A DNA stretch of 64,000 nucleotides, taken from positions 297,275 through 361,274 of the forward strand of contig SZOZ01000001.1 in the NCBI GenBank assembly GCA_030263455.1. The letters run 5' to 3'. Below, piece after piece: positions 1 to 8,764 of the stretch. Origin of the DNA: Synechococcales cyanobacterium CNB (GTDB lineage: Bacteria; Planctomycetota; Phycisphaerae; Phycisphaerales; UBA1924). Made by a program: the position numbers and the translations under genes. How positions within the stretch are numbered: the first letter of the stretch is position 1; the number at the start of each line of letters is the position of its first letter. A model generated the notes under the pieces. That model saw only the letters and a program-made list of their open reading frames with translations, was not told where the DNA came from and made no database searches.

Positions 1-15
1 CCGAACGGTGAGAGC

Positions 16-219
16 ATGAGCGAAGAGACCATCCGAATCATGTGCCCGAGCCTGGTCTGCCGCAAGGTGCTCGCGGTGCCCGTTGAGGCTCGCGGCAAGA
101 CAGTCAAGTGCAGGGCGTGCGGGACGCGCATCCGGATTCCTGAGGCGAGCGCAGGCGCAAAGCCCGCGGAGCAGAAGGCGCCCGCGGAAAAGCACGTTCC
201 ACCCGCGAACGCAGCGTGA
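16..219 (+). CDS. small zinc-ribbon protein
   Basis: A 67-residue protein with a zinc-ribbon N-terminal half: Cys10 and Cys15 (CPSLVC) and, after about 16 residues including a VEARGKTVKC stretch, a CRAC pair. This four-Cys layout followed by a basic beta strand (GTRIRIPE) is the finger found at the front of many planctomycete proteins. Here the rest is only an Ala/Pro/Lys-rich tail, so nothing else is attached. The finger probably binds zinc and may bind nucleic acid or protein; the role is unknown. The start is ATG, with GGTGAGA just upstream. It converges on the FHA gene across a short hairpin. Confidence 0.7.
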   Translation: MSEETIRIMCPSLVCRKVLAVPVEARGKTVKCRACGTRIRIPEASAGAKPAEQKAPAEKHVPPANAA

Positions 220-241
220 ACGTGGGCATGTGACAGTCGAT

Positions 242-268
242 CCCGGGATTCGCTCCGCTCATCCCGGG
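242..268. terminator. hairpin between convergent genes
   Basis: Perfect 8-bp inverted repeat CCCGGGAT (242-249) and ATCCCGGG (261-268) with an 11-nt loop, lying between the convergent stops of the zinc-ribbon and FHA genes. There is no T tract on either side, so it could be a Rho-assisted or bidirectional terminator, or only a structured spacer. Confidence 0.4.
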
Positions 269-297
269 CGTGGTCGCGTGCCCGAGATTGACCCGGT

Positions 298-771
298 TCA
301 GAGGGAGGGCTGTTCGTCCTCGTCGTCGTCGAGGTCGAGGTCGAAGTCGAAATCAATGCTGCTGTCGCCGGCGGAGGGCGAGGCGAACCCGGACTGGATC
401 GCGGATGGGGCGGCGCCGGGAGCCTGTGCTGGCTTGCCTCGCCGGGCAGCTTCCGATGCGTCGATCGCGCGCGGGTGGCCGTCGAGACGGACGACGAACA
501 CGAGCGAGCCGATGGAGACGAGGTCGCCAGGGGTGAGTTCGGCCTCGCCTTGGAGCCGGTGGCCGTTGACGAACGTGCCGTTGCTCGAACCGAGATCGCG
601 GAGGTACAGGCCTCCGTCGGCCATGCGGAGTTCGCAGTGCCGGCGCGAAACGCTGGAGATCGGGATACGGAGTTGACAGTCCGTACGGCGGCCCACGAGC
701 GTGACGGGGTGGTTGAGGGGGATCTCCCGCTGGCGGCCGTCGGATCGGACATGGACGAGGGAGGCGTTCAC
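298..771 (-). CDS. FHA-domain protein
   Basis: A 157-residue protein with one forkhead-associated domain in residues 5-95. The phosphothreonine-binding signature is complete: GRR at 27-29, SxxSRRHCEL at 39-48 and LGSSNGTFVNG at 60-70. After a low-complexity linker the C-terminus (about 135-157) is strongly acidic, alternating Asp with Phe or Leu. FHA domains read phosphothreonine, and two Ser/Thr kinases are encoded in the same window, so a signalling role is likely, but no kinase is adjacent. No signal peptide, so it is cytosolic. The start is GTG. The gene is divergent from hemW across about 20 bp. Confidence 0.85.
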   Translation of the reverse strand: MNASLVHVRSDGRQREIPLNHPVTLVGRRTDCQLRIPISSVSRRHCELRMADGGLYLRDLGSSNGTFVNGHRLQGEAELTPGDLVSIGSLVFVVRLDGHPRAIDASEAARRGKPAQAPGAAPSAIQSGFASPSAGDSSIDFDFDLDLDDDEDEQPSL

Positions 772-779
772 GCGGGGCG

Positions 780-785
780 TATCCT
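780..785 (+). promoter_or_regulatory. -10 box, possibly leaderless, hemW
   Basis: TATCCT lies six bases before the GTG at 792, with no Shine-Dalgarno between. This is the spacing expected when transcription begins at the start codon. No good -35 is seen. The same arrangement precedes ruvB, pheS, argH and the ECF sigma gene in this window. Confidence 0.4.
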
Positions 786-791
786 TGTTCC

Positions 792-2096
792 GTGAATGGG
801 TCCCCGGCCACGGGCAGCCTGCCCCCGGGAGTCGCCGACCACAATACCGTGCTGACCGTCCTCCCGCAACGCGAGCGCCCCTCGGCCCACCCCCTCGGGT
901 CGGTGTTGGCGGGGTGGCGCGGGGTCCGGTCCCTTTACATCCATGTCCCGTTCTGCTCGCACAAGTGCCACTACTGCGATTTTTACAGCCTTGTGGACGC
1001 TCGCGATCGGCAGGCCGCGTTCGTGGATCGGCTGATCCGGGAGTTGGAGGGCGTCGCCCCGTGGTTCGCGGGTGTGCCGCTTCGGACCGTCTTTATCGGA
1101 GGCGGCACGCCGAGCCTGCTCCGAATCGACCTGTGGGAGCGTGTTCTTGCCTCGCTCCACCGGCTCCTCGACACTCGCGTGATCGCGGCGGGTGAAGGTG
1201 AGTTCACCGTCGAGTGCAACCCCGAGACGGCGAGCGACGAGCTGATGGGGGCACTGGCGGCAGGGGGGGTGAACCGCATCAGTCTCGGGGGGCAGTCGTT
1301 CGAGGCACGCCACCTGCGGACCCTCGAACGCCGACACAATCCTGAGAATGTGCCGCGAGCGGTCGAGGCGGCGCGCAAGGCGGGGATTGCGAGACAATCG
1401 GTAGACCTGATTTTCGGCGTGCCCGGGCAGACGCACGCCGAGTGGGCGCGGGACGTCGAGCGGGCGATCGGGCTGGGGACGACGCACCTTTCGTGCTACG
1501 CGCTGACCTATGAACCGAACACGGCGATGACGGCACGGATGCGCCGGGGGGAGTTCGAGCCGATCGAGGAGGAAACCGAGGCGGAGATGATGCGGTGGAC
1601 CGCCGCACGGCTGCGGGATGCGGGTCTGGCACGGTACGAGGTCAGCAACTTCGCCGCGCCGGGCGCGGAGTGCCGGCACAACCTCGCCTACTGGCGGCAG
1701 GAGCAGTGGATCGGGGTGGGGCCGTCGGCAGCCTCGCACGTGCTCGATCCAGGCGGGGGAAGCCGGCGCTGGCGGAACGTGCCGCGTCTGGACGACTATC
1801 TCGCATGGGGAGAGTCGCTCGGGCCGGCGATCGACGCCGAGGAGCCCGACCCGCGCCGCCTCCTCGCGGAACGGCTGATGACCGGCGTGCGAATCACGGA
1901 GGGGATCGATGCGGCGGGCGTGCTCGCGGAGGCTGGCGAGATCGGCGGCGATTCGGCCGAGAGGCTTCAGCGGTGCGCCGGACGGCTGATCGCACAGGGA
2001 TGGCTTGAGGCAGAGGACGGACGATGGCGACCCACGGACGACGGGTTCCTCTTCGCGGATCGGATGGCCCGAGACCTCATGGCGGCGGTCGGTTGA
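792..2096 (+). CDS. hemW: HemW-like radical SAM heme chaperone
   Basis: A 434-residue radical SAM protein. The 4Fe-4S motif is CSHKCHYC (Cys55, Cys59, Cys62), preceded by SLYIHVPF and followed by FIGGGTPSLL for SAM binding. The HNLAYW motif marks the HemW branch (heme chaperone, formerly called oxygen-independent coproporphyrinogen oxidase-like), as distinct from HemN. A C-terminal HemN-type domain ends near 425. HemW is proposed to insert heme into respiratory enzymes in the cytoplasm. The first 45 residues are not conserved in the family, so the GTG start is uncertain; the core begins near Arg46. It converges on ruvB with 6 bp between stops. Confidence 0.88.
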   Translation: MNGSPATGSLPPGVADHNTVLTVLPQRERPSAHPLGSVLAGWRGVRSLYIHVPFCSHKCHYCDFYSLVDARDRQAAFVDRLIRELEGVAPWFAGVPLRTVFIGGGTPSLLRIDLWERVLASLHRLLDTRVIAAGEGEFTVECNPETASDELMGALAAGGVNRISLGGQSFEARHLRTLERRHNPENVPRAVEAARKAGIARQSVDLIFGVPGQTHAEWARDVERAIGLGTTHLSCYALTYEPNTAMTARMRRGEFEPIEEETEAEMMRWTAARLRDAGLARYEVSNFAAPGAECRHNLAYWRQEQWIGVGPSAASHVLDPGGGSRRWRNVPRLDDYLAWGESLGPAIDAEEPDPRRLLAERLMTGVRITEGIDAAGVLAEAGEIGGDSAERLQRCAGRLIAQGWLEAEDGRWRPTDDGFLFADRMARDLMAAVG

Positions 2097-2102
2097 GCCG
2101 CG

Positions 2103-3167
2103 TTACTCAGCGCTGAACAGTTCAGCGTCGAGACTCGATGCCGTCGGCTTGAGTTCGATGCCGAGGTGTGACGCGCCGGCGCGGGTCAGTGCCCGCCCGC
2201 GCCGGGTGCGGGCGAGGAAGCCGATCTGGAGCAGGTACGGCTCGACGACGTCTTCGAGCGTGCCGGCGTCCTCGTTCATGGTGGCGGCGACGGTTTCCAA
2301 GCCGACGGGGCCGCCCTCGTACACAGAGCCGATGACACGCAGGTACGCGCGGTCGAGTTCGTCGAGGCCGAGCGCGTCGACCCCTTCGAGCGCGAGCGCT
2401 TCGTCCACGAGGTCCGGGGTGATCGTGCCGTTGGCGCGCACCTGCGCGTAGTCGCGGACACGACGGAGGAGGCGGTTGGCGATACGAGGCGTGCCGCGCG
2501 AGCGTGAGGCGATGGTCGCGAGCGCGGCTGCCGAAGGCGCGCCGATGGCGAGCACGCGGCAGGTGCGTTCGAGGATGGTCAGCAGTTCGTCGGGCGAGTA
2601 GTAGCGGAGGTGGTGCACCAGCCCGAAGCGGGAACGCAGCGGGGCGGAGAGAAGGCCGGCCCGTGTCGTCGCGCCGATGAGCGTGAAGGGCTTGCAGCGG
2701 ATCTGGACCGTACGGGCGTGCAGCCCGCTATCGACCGTCACGTCAATGCGGAAGTCCTCCATCGCGGGATAGATGAACTCCTCGACGGCGACCGGCAGGC
2801 GGTGGATTTCATCGATGAACAGCACGTCGCCCTGGTGCAGGCGGGTGAGGGCGGCGACGAGGTCGGTGCCGCGGGCGAGCGCGGGGCCGCTGGTGACGTA
2901 GACGCGCGAGCCCATCTCGTTGCCGATGACGTGGGCGAGGGTCGTCTTTCCGAGGCCGGGCGGGCCGTGCAGCAGCACGTGCTCCATCGCCTCTGGCGAG
3001 GCCGGACCGACGGAGACACGGGCCTTTACGGCCTCGATGGTGATGCGGAGGCGTTCGAGCAGGTCGGCCTGCCCGACATACTCGTCGATTCGCGATGGGC
3101 GCAGCGCGTTTGATGCAACATCATCCTCGGGCTGCTGCTGCGCGGTGACGAGCCGTTCCGTGGCCAT
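2103..3167 (-). CDS. ruvB: Holliday junction branch migration ATPase RuvB
   Basis: A 354-residue AAA+ ATPase of normal RuvB length. Walker A GPPGLGKTT is at 68-76, Walker B LFIDE at 116-120, and sensor 1/arginine-finger region GATTRAGLLSAPLRSRFG follows. The C-terminal winged helix includes the YEGGPVG stretch and ends in the family pattern IGFLARTRRGR. RuvB hexamers drive branch migration with RuvA, and RuvC cuts the junction; neither ruvA nor ruvC is next to it. The ATG has no Shine-Dalgarno but sits 7 nt after a TACACT box, suggesting a leaderless transcript. Confidence 0.97.
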   Translation of the reverse strand: MATERLVTAQQQPEDDVASNALRPSRIDEYVGQADLLERLRITIEAVKARVSVGPASPEAMEHVLLHGPPGLGKTTLAHVIGNEMGSRVYVTSGPALARGTDLVAALTRLHQGDVLFIDEIHRLPVAVEEFIYPAMEDFRIDVTVDSGLHARTVQIRCKPFTLIGATTRAGLLSAPLRSRFGLVHHLRYYSPDELLTILERTCRVLAIGAPSAAALATIASRSRGTPRIANRLLRRVRDYAQVRANGTITPDLVDEALALEGVDALGLDELDRAYLRVIGSVYEGGPVGLETVAATMNEDAGTLEDVVEPYLLQIGFLARTRRGRALTRAGASHLGIELKPTASSLDAELFSAE

Positions 3168-3174
3168 GCGGGAG

Positions 3175-3180
3175 AGTGTA
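3175..3180 (-). promoter_or_regulatory. -10 box, leaderless, ruvB
   Basis: On the minus strand TACACT is followed by seven bases and then the ruvB ATG. No ribosome-binding site lies between. The nearest TTGACT lies 22 bp upstream (3203-3208), too far for a normal -35. Confidence 0.5.
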
Positions 3181-3223
3181 CGGGAAACGGGCGGGTCGTG
3201 GAAGTCAATCTCCCAACGGCAGG

Positions 3224-5260
3224 TCAGTTGCCGGCCGCGGCCTGCTGACCTTCCTGCGTGGGCGGCGCAGCCCGAGGGAGCAGTGAGGGCGCGCAGGCAA
3301 GGTTGTACGCGGTGATCGCGGAGTTGGTGGAGGACTGCACAAGGTACTCGGGGATGGCGAGGTCGAGGCGGTCGTACTGGGTGTGCCAGCCGTGCCCGTA
3401 GTTGGCTCGGCCGATCTCGTCCCAGAAGAAGCCCGGGACGCCGACGCGGTTGAAGGCGGCGTGGTCGGACCCTCCGCCGCGGGGCATCTCGTTCTCGATA
3501 CGCACGTTCACGTCCATCCAGGCGTCGCGCGAGGAGTCGAAGAAGCGGCCGTTGGTCGGGGCGGTGGCGGCAGCGAGATAGTCGCGCATCGGGGCGATGG
3601 CGTGGAGGCCCCCCTGGTAGTTCGTGCCTCCGTCATCGACGAAGACAGCGGAAATCTTCGAGAGTTGCTCGGGCGTGAGCGATTCGACGTAGGCGCGCGA
3701 GCCCAAGAGCCCCTGTTCCTCGCCGGTCCAGAGGATGAAGCGGATGGTGCGCTTAGGCTTCGCGCCGACGGCGGCGAGGATGCGTGCGGTTTCAAGCGTG
3801 ACGGACGATCCCGTGCCGTTGTCGGTCGTGCCCAGCGAGCCGGGGCCGTTCCACGAGTCGAGGTGGGCCGAAACGATGATGACCTCGTCGGGGAACTCGG
3901 TGCCCGGAATCTCGGCGATGACGTTGTAGACCGGGATGGGGCCGGGCGTGAAGGTGTGCGGGAGGTTGAACTCGAGATCCAGTGGCACGCCGTCGTACAG
4001 ACGGGAGTTGATGTAGTCGTAGTCCGGCTCGGAGACGTTGACTTCGATGTCCTGCGCGATCTTGTCCGGGGTCATCTCACGCCATCCCGGGGCCGCGCTG
4101 GTCCATACGCGCTCGTCACCGGACGATGACACAAAGCCGAGCGGACCGGCGAGGAGGACGCGTTCGAGGAGCGAGGGGCGATCGGGGGTGTCGCGCGTCA
4201 TCGTGGCGTGGTAGCGGGCGTCGGGATCATCCGCCAACATCGAGGAGGCATCGGCCGTGTTCCCGGCGATCGTCCACGTCGAGGTGAAGGCTCCCGCCGG
4301 GCTGACGCTGCGGTAGGACAGGGAGCCGGTTGCCGGATCGAACGTGACGCCTTCCAGTTCGGCGGTGAAATCCTGCACGGTGAAGGTGCCGGCAAGCGAG
4401 CCGTCGTCCTGCCGAGTGATCTCGACGCGCATGTCAAGCCCGTCGCCGAGGTCTTCGCCGGTCACGACGCCGGTCCAGATGCCCACGACGGCGTCGGGCG
4501 GGGGAGCATCCGCTCGTTTGGCGATGTTCTGGCGTGCCTCGACGCGGGCAGAATAGCGGGCGGAGACCCGACCGGGCGCGCCGCGAATGCCTCGACGTCC
4601 GGCCTGTTCGGGCGGGACGACGACCCATGCCCCGGCGAGCGACTCCTTGGCTGCCTCGAACTCTTCCTCAGTTGCGGGCATTCGCACCGCATGACCGCGC
4701 GCGGGGCCGTCGGTGCCCGGGGTCCACGCGAGCGTGGTGAACCCGGCGAGGTCGCGGATCTTCTCGTGCGTCACCGTGCCGTCGTCTCGCTCAACTCGGC
4801 GGTACACGGCAGCGGTCGAAGGTCCGCGGTCAAACCGCATCGAGACTGTGCCCCACTCGTGCAGGTGAGCGTTGGACAGCCCCCAGGAGGCGAACTGATC
4901 GCGCGCCCAGCGTGCGGCACGTTCGAGGTCCGTCGAGCCGGTGAGACGCGGGCCGAAGGTCTCGCAGAGCGTCGTCAACTGTGCCATGACTTGGTTACGG
5001 TTCATGCCCTCGTCGAGGATGGCGCGGATGGTCGCCTCGTCGCCCATCGCGATCTCGGGAACGGGCACCTTCTCGCCGTTGACCACCGCATACCCGGCGA
5101 CCGGCGCAGCGAGCGTTGCGGCCGCGCCGGACTTGCCGGTCTCGGCATCTCGGCAGGCGCGACAGGTCGTCTGGCAACCGACTCCGGCGAGTGTCGTGAG
5201 GCACAGGATGACCAGGAGGGAACGGGTGACGGCACGCGGAGAGTCGGCTCGCATGAACAT
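3224..5260 (-). CDS. secreted M28-family metallopeptidase
   Basis: A 678-residue exported peptidase. The N-terminus is a signal segment (SLLVILCLTTLAGVG) ending in Cys29; the -3 residue is Gly, so it is a weak lipobox and lipidation is uncertain. The C-terminal third is an M28 (carboxypeptidase Q/aminopeptidase-like) domain with all zinc ligand motifs: SAHLDSW, TTDNGTG, WTGEEQGL, VDDGGTN and GSDHAAF. Between the N-terminal part and the catalytic domain, about residues 253-357 form a beta-rich insertion starting VVGIWTG that does not belong to the peptidase fold. A TATCCT box (5289-5294, minus strand) lies about 30 bases before the start. It probably trims peptides in the periplasm or at the surface. 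Confidence 0.9.
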   Translation of the reverse strand: MFMRADSPRAVTRSLLVILCLTTLAGVGCQTTCRACRDAETGKSGAAATLAAPVAGYAVVNGEKVPVPEIAMGDEATIRAILDEGMNRNQVMAQLTTLCETFGPRLTGSTDLERAARWARDQFASWGLSNAHLHEWGTVSMRFDRGPSTAAVYRRVERDDGTVTHEKIRDLAGFTTLAWTPGTDGPARGHAVRMPATEEEFEAAKESLAGAWVVVPPEQAGRRGIRGAPGRVSARYSARVEARQNIAKRADAPPPDAVVGIWTGVVTGEDLGDGLDMRVEITRQDDGSLAGTFTVQDFTAELEGVTFDPATGSLSYRSVSPAGAFTSTWTIAGNTADASSMLADDPDARYHATMTRDTPDRPSLLERVLLAGPLGFVSSSGDERVWTSAAPGWREMTPDKIAQDIEVNVSEPDYDYINSRLYDGVPLDLEFNLPHTFTPGPIPVYNVIAEIPGTEFPDEVIIVSAHLDSWNGPGSLGTTDNGTGSSVTLETARILAAVGAKPKRTIRFILWTGEEQGLLGSRAYVESLTPEQLSKISAVFVDDGGTNYQGGLHAIAPMRDYLAAATAPTNGRFFDSSRDAWMDVNVRIENEMPRGGGSDHAAFNRVGVPGFFWDEIGRANYGHGWHTQYDRLDLAIPEYLVQSSTNSAITAYNLACAPSLLPRAAPPTQEGQQAAAGN

Positions 5261-5449
5261 GGGGAGGCTCCGGGGGGACTCACGTGCGAGGATATCGCAT
5301 GCGGCTGAAGTGTGTGCCTCGCCTCAATCGCGTATTGGTCCGACGCCTCGACGGACGGAGGATTCCAACTGCCGCAAGCGAGAAGACGAGAGTGAACCGG
5401 CGGCAGGGGGGCATGAAAGGCCCCGCCTCAGACGGTGTTATGGGGGTCT

Positions 5450-5502
5450 GGAAGGCACCAGCCGGAGGAGGTAGGCGGTAGGGGGGGTGGAAAGCACCAG
5501 CC
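5450..5502. repeat. imperfect 14-bp direct repeat
   Basis: GGAAGGCACCAGCC (5450-5463) recurs as GGAAAGCACCAGCC (5489-5502), one mismatch, in the 255-bp gap between two minus-strand genes. The gap holds no credible gene. The repeat may be a remnant or part of a 3' end signal for the gene at 5516; its function is unknown. Confidence 0.4.
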
Positions 5503-5515
5503 CGGGAGGAATGGG

Positions 5516-6982
5516 TCAGTCCATCGGCAGGTTCTTCGATTTCCACAGGCGGACGAGGCGGTCGAGCTCGATCGGTTCCCACACGCCTGCGTCGTTGGGG
5601 AGGTCGGTGTGGATGAGGTCGCCGTTCTGGGCGAAAAGCGAAACCTGCGGGGCCTCGTCCTCGCTGAGCCGGGTGGTCAGTCGCCAGACACTCGGGCGGT
5701 CGGACGGCTGCTCGAGTGTGTCAGCGCGGAGCGTGATCTTGCCCGCGCGTGAGTTGTAGGCGTAGAAGCGGTAATCGCCGGGGATGCCCTTGCGGACCAG
5801 CAGTTCGGGGAGGAGGAAGGCGAGCGCACGGCTGACGTACCCATCGCCCTCGATGACAGGCCGGGTCTCGGTCGGAGCGGTGCCCGCTCCCGAGGTGATG
5901 ATGGTCATGCTCCGGCCGCTGCGGGCACCGGTCTCCGTCCAGACCGCGGGCTTGGCGCCGCTGCGTCGGACGGCCATGCGGATGGTCCACGCTTCTTCCT
6001 GGCCGTCGGGCGTCATGAAGAACGCGCCCGCGCTGTCGATGGTGCCTTCCGGCGTGAGGGTGCGACTCTCGACGCGAACGAGGTAGCCCTCCTGGCGACT
6101 GACGGGGTCGGTTGCGCGCGCGCCGCCGGTTGTGGCGAGTTCGCTGCGAGAGCCTTTGTACGCCGCGACGCGGCGGTAGCCGAGTTCAGTGGAATCGGCG
6201 TCAGCACCCGTGGCGGCGGGAATATGCAGGCGGTGCCACTCCCAGTTGGGGCCGGTGGGTGTGACGACGGCGTCGAACTCGGCCGACGTGAGTTGCGAGA
6301 CGACGGCCGCTCCGAGGTTCAGCCCCGTGCCTCGGCGAAGGGCGATGTCGGCAGGATCAGCAAAGACGACACGGGCCATAGTGGCCTCGTACAGGGCACG
6401 GGCGATCGGGAGGTTCGGCTCGGTCGTGATGAGTTCGAAGGTGACGATTCGCTCGGCGGTGGGGCGGAAGACGGTGTAGCCGTAGACGATCGCGGGGCCG
6501 GAGTACGCGGGTGTCGAGATGTAGAAGCGGTCGACGGGTTTGCCGTCGAGGACCATGTTCGAGACACGGTCAAAGGTGACGGCCTGCGTCCGGGTCGACC
6601 GGCTGTCGCCGGGAGCGCGGACGATGCTGGAGACCGACTCCTCCCGCTTGCGGATGATCTCATCGCCGACCGAAGTGACGGTCTGATCCGGCTCAGCGCG
6701 GGCGGTCTGCACGTTGATGAGGCCGATCATGTCCGGCAAGTTGATGCGGACGTTGGTCACCCCTCCGATCTCGTTCGAGGCCGCCTCGGAGCCGATCGGC
6801 AGGTACATCTCGAGGCCGATCGAATCACGCCTGAAGGGGGTATCGTCGAACTCGACGGAGATCGGGCGCGCCGATTGATCGGGTTGTGTTTGGGCTGCTG
6901 AAAGGTGTGGGATCACCAATAGGGCAGCGGCGAGAGTGATGGCTGAGGCGGAGCGAAGGCGGCTTCGGGATGAACAGGACAT
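5516..6982 (-). CDS. secreted protein of unknown function
   Basis: A 488-residue protein with a clear Sec signal peptide (basic start, AITLAAALLVI core, SAAQ cleavage near residue 30). The rest is soluble and shows no motif I recognise; the pattern of alternating hydrophobic residues and short turns suggests mostly beta structure. Toward the C-terminus it reads like a lipid- or polymer-binding beta protein (YRFYAYNSRAGKITLR), but this is not enough to name a family. The start is ATG with GGAGGGA ahead of it. It is transcribed away from the ribosomal operon. Confidence 0.75.
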   Translation of the reverse strand: MSCSSRSRLRSASAITLAAALLVIPHLSAAQTQPDQSARPISVEFDDTPFRRDSIGLEMYLPIGSEAASNEIGGVTNVRINLPDMIGLINVQTARAEPDQTVTSVGDEIIRKREESVSSIVRAPGDSRSTRTQAVTFDRVSNMVLDGKPVDRFYISTPAYSGPAIVYGYTVFRPTAERIVTFELITTEPNLPIARALYEATMARVVFADPADIALRRGTGLNLGAAVVSQLTSAEFDAVVTPTGPNWEWHRLHIPAATGADADSTELGYRRVAAYKGSRSELATTGGARATDPVSRQEGYLVRVESRTLTPEGTIDSAGAFFMTPDGQEEAWTIRMAVRRSGAKPAVWTETGARSGRSMTIITSGAGTAPTETRPVIEGDGYVSRALAFLLPELLVRKGIPGDYRFYAYNSRAGKITLRADTLEQPSDRPSVWRLTTRLSEDEAPQVSLFAQNGDLIHTDLPNDAGVWEPIELDRLVRLWKSKNLPMD

Positions 6983-7128
6983 GACGGTCCCTCCGTGTTT
7001 CGATCGTGTCCGTGGGGATCATCGACCTGCTGCGGGCACCGGCTTTGGCGGGGGTCTTCGGTGAGGTCGTGGAGCCTATCCCTTCGGCGTGGGCGTGGAA
7101 AAATGGGGGGGCAGCGGGCGGGGCGGCG

Positions 7129-7156
7129 TTGACAACTGCCGTCAGGGCCGTACCCT
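7129..7156 (+). promoter_or_regulatory. promoter of the ribosomal protein operon
   Basis: A perfect -35 TTGACA (7129-7134), a 16-bp spacer and TACCCT (7151-7156) as -10. It would give an mRNA leader of about 245 nt before rpsJ. The whole 425-bp gap 6983-7407 contains no gene; the leader after 7160 is GC-rich and could hold autoregulatory structure like the S10 leader of other bacteria, but no such structure was established here. Confidence 0.6.
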
Positions 7157-7407
7157 ACGGGGCTTGTCTCCGAGGGAGGCAGAGCGCGCGCACAGGCAGA
7201 GCTTGGCGCGGGTCACGAGCTGGCCGGTCCGGCGGGAACGGCCGCCAGAGTTCGGGGAGTGAACCGAATCGCGTCCGGAGATCCGGGCGTGTCGGTGTGG
7301 ATCGCCGGTCGGGCGTTCCGATCGGCGTGCGGTGTGTGTCCCACGAACGCGCGTGCGGGCACGGAGTGGTAGGGCCGACGGCGAGCGTCGGCGATGCGGG
7401 GCGCACG

Positions 7408-7716
7408 ATGACGGGCGGGAAGATCCGAATCCGGATGGAGGCGTACGACCACATCGCGCTGGACGCTTCGGCGCGCGAGATCGTGGAGCACGCGAAGCGC
7501 ACGAACGCGAAGGTCGCGGGTCCGATCCCGCTGCCGACGCGGATCGAGCGGTACACCGTGCTGCGCTCGCCGTTCATCGACAAGAAGAGCCGCGAGCAGT
7601 ACGAGATTCGTACCCACAAGAGGATTATCGACATCATCGAGCCGAACGCGCGGACGGTCGAGGCGCTCAATCGACTTGTTGTCCCCGCGGGCGTGTTCGT
7701 GAAGATCAAGGCGTGA
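7408..7716 (+). CDS. rpsJ: 30S ribosomal protein uS10
   Basis: 102 residues, the standard uS10 length, starting [15 protein letters not shown]. It contains the family signatures [26 protein letters not shown] and THKRIIDI. uS10 sits in the head of the small subunit and, as NusE, also joins transcription antitermination. The reading frame stays open far upstream, but homology begins at this ATG. It is the first gene of the operon. The usual upstream str genes (rpsL, rpsG, fusA, tuf) are absent; a divergent unrelated gene lies there instead. Confidence 0.97.
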   Translation: MTGGKIRIRMEAYDHIALDASAREIVEHAKRTNAKVAGPIPLPTRIERYTVLRSPFIDKKSREQYEIRTHKRIIDIIEPNARTVEALNRLVVPAGVFVKIKA

Positions 7717-7817
7717 CGTGTTCCGGGCCGGTCCTCAGTCGAGAGGGTCGGCCCGGTGAGTTTGAGAGAAGGCTTCCTCTGCCCGGAGAGGCACGAAGCA
7801 GCGAAGGACGACGGACG

Positions 7818-8504
7818 ATGGGCCTGACACTGCTGGGCAAGAAGATCGGCATGACGCGCGTCTTCAACGACGCGAACGTCAGCGTGCCCGTGACCGTCAT
7901 CGAGGTCGGGCCGTGCGTGGTGACGCAGGTGCGCACGGACGACCGCGACGGGTACTCCGCCGTGCAGGTCGGATACGGCGAGATCAAGCCCCGCCGCTCG
8001 ACGATGGCGATGATCGCGCACGACGCGAAGGCCGGAACCACGCCCAAGCGTGTGCATGTCGAGTCTCGGCTCGGCGCGGACGAGGCGTCGGCGTTCGAGG
8101 CGGGCCAGGCGCTCGGTGTCGACCGGTTCGAGGGCGTGCCCTACGTGGACGTGATCGGTGTAAGCAAGGGCAAGGGCTTCGCCGGCACCATGAAGCGGCA
8201 CAACTTCAAGGGCATGACCGCCACGCACGGAACGGAGCGCAAACACCGATCTCCCGGCTCGATCGGCGGCCTGGCGACGAATCGCGGCTTCAGCGGCAAG
8301 CTGAAGAAGGGCAAGCGCATGTCCGGGCACCTCGGCGCGGACCGTGTCACGGCGCGAAGCCTCGACGTGGTGCGGATCGACGCGGAAAAAGGTCTGCTGC
8401 TCGTGAAGGGACCGGTCCCTGGCCCCTATGGTTCGGTGGTGGAGGTTCGGCCGGCGATCCGGCTGAACAAGAGCAAGGCGAAGAAGGCTGCCGCAAAGAA
8501 GTAG
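7818..8504 (+). CDS. rplC: 50S ribosomal protein uL3
   Basis: 228 residues beginning MGLTLLGKKIGMTRVF, typical of uL3. The extended loop with KGFAGTMKRHNF and the GSIGG motif, which reaches toward the peptidyl transferase centre, is intact. The C-terminus carries an added Lys/Ala-rich tail. AAGGA lies nine bases before the ATG. It is followed by an unusually long 260-bp gap before rplD. Confidence 0.97.
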   Translation: MGLTLLGKKIGMTRVFNDANVSVPVTVIEVGPCVVTQVRTDDRDGYSAVQVGYGEIKPRRSTMAMIAHDAKAGTTPKRVHVESRLGADEASAFEAGQALGVDRFEGVPYVDVIGVSKGKGFAGTMKRHNFKGMTATHGTERKHRSPGSIGGLATNRGFSGKLKKGKRMSGHLGADRVTARSLDVVRIDAEKGLLLVKGPVPGPYGSVVEVRPAIRLNKSKAKKAAAKK

Positions 8505-8764
8505 CGGCTTGAAACAGGCGACCTCCGCGGGTGAGAGCGACTCGCCCGGGAGGCCCGGAGGGTCGGAGGCGAATGCCGACGAAACCGCCGGGCGGCAACA
8601 GGAGACGCATGCGACCCGTCGCGTGGCGGGTCGCGGGAAGGCAGCCGAGTCGAAGCCGACCCGGCCCCCATCGGGGAAGCCCGATGGCCCGCGAGGGCAA
8701 CAGGGGAGGGCGGATAGGCGAGCCGGGCGAAGCCCGGGGCAAGGCGCAGGGCGAGGTAAGACGC
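8505..8764 (+). other. structured spacer between rplC and rplD
   Basis: A 260-bp gap in an otherwise compact operon. It holds two perfect short hairpins: CCATCGGG-GAAG-CCCGATGG (8668-8687) and CCGGGC-GAA-GCCCGG (8723-8737), the second close to the rplD ribosome site (GAGGTAAG). The rplD frame is open across most of it but encodes only an Arg/Gly/Pro-rich, unconserved stretch, so it is probably untranslated. uL4 autoregulates the S10 operon in gammaproteobacteria; a similar leader here is a guess. Confidence 0.45.

Noticed and set aside
768..1739. 323-codon minus-strand frame inside hemW
   Set aside because: Shadow of the radical SAM gene, Arg/His-rich with no domain.
8531..8764. N-terminal extension of rplD
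   Set aside because: Gly/Arg/Pro-rich stretch with no homology, while a good ribosome site stands before 8765.
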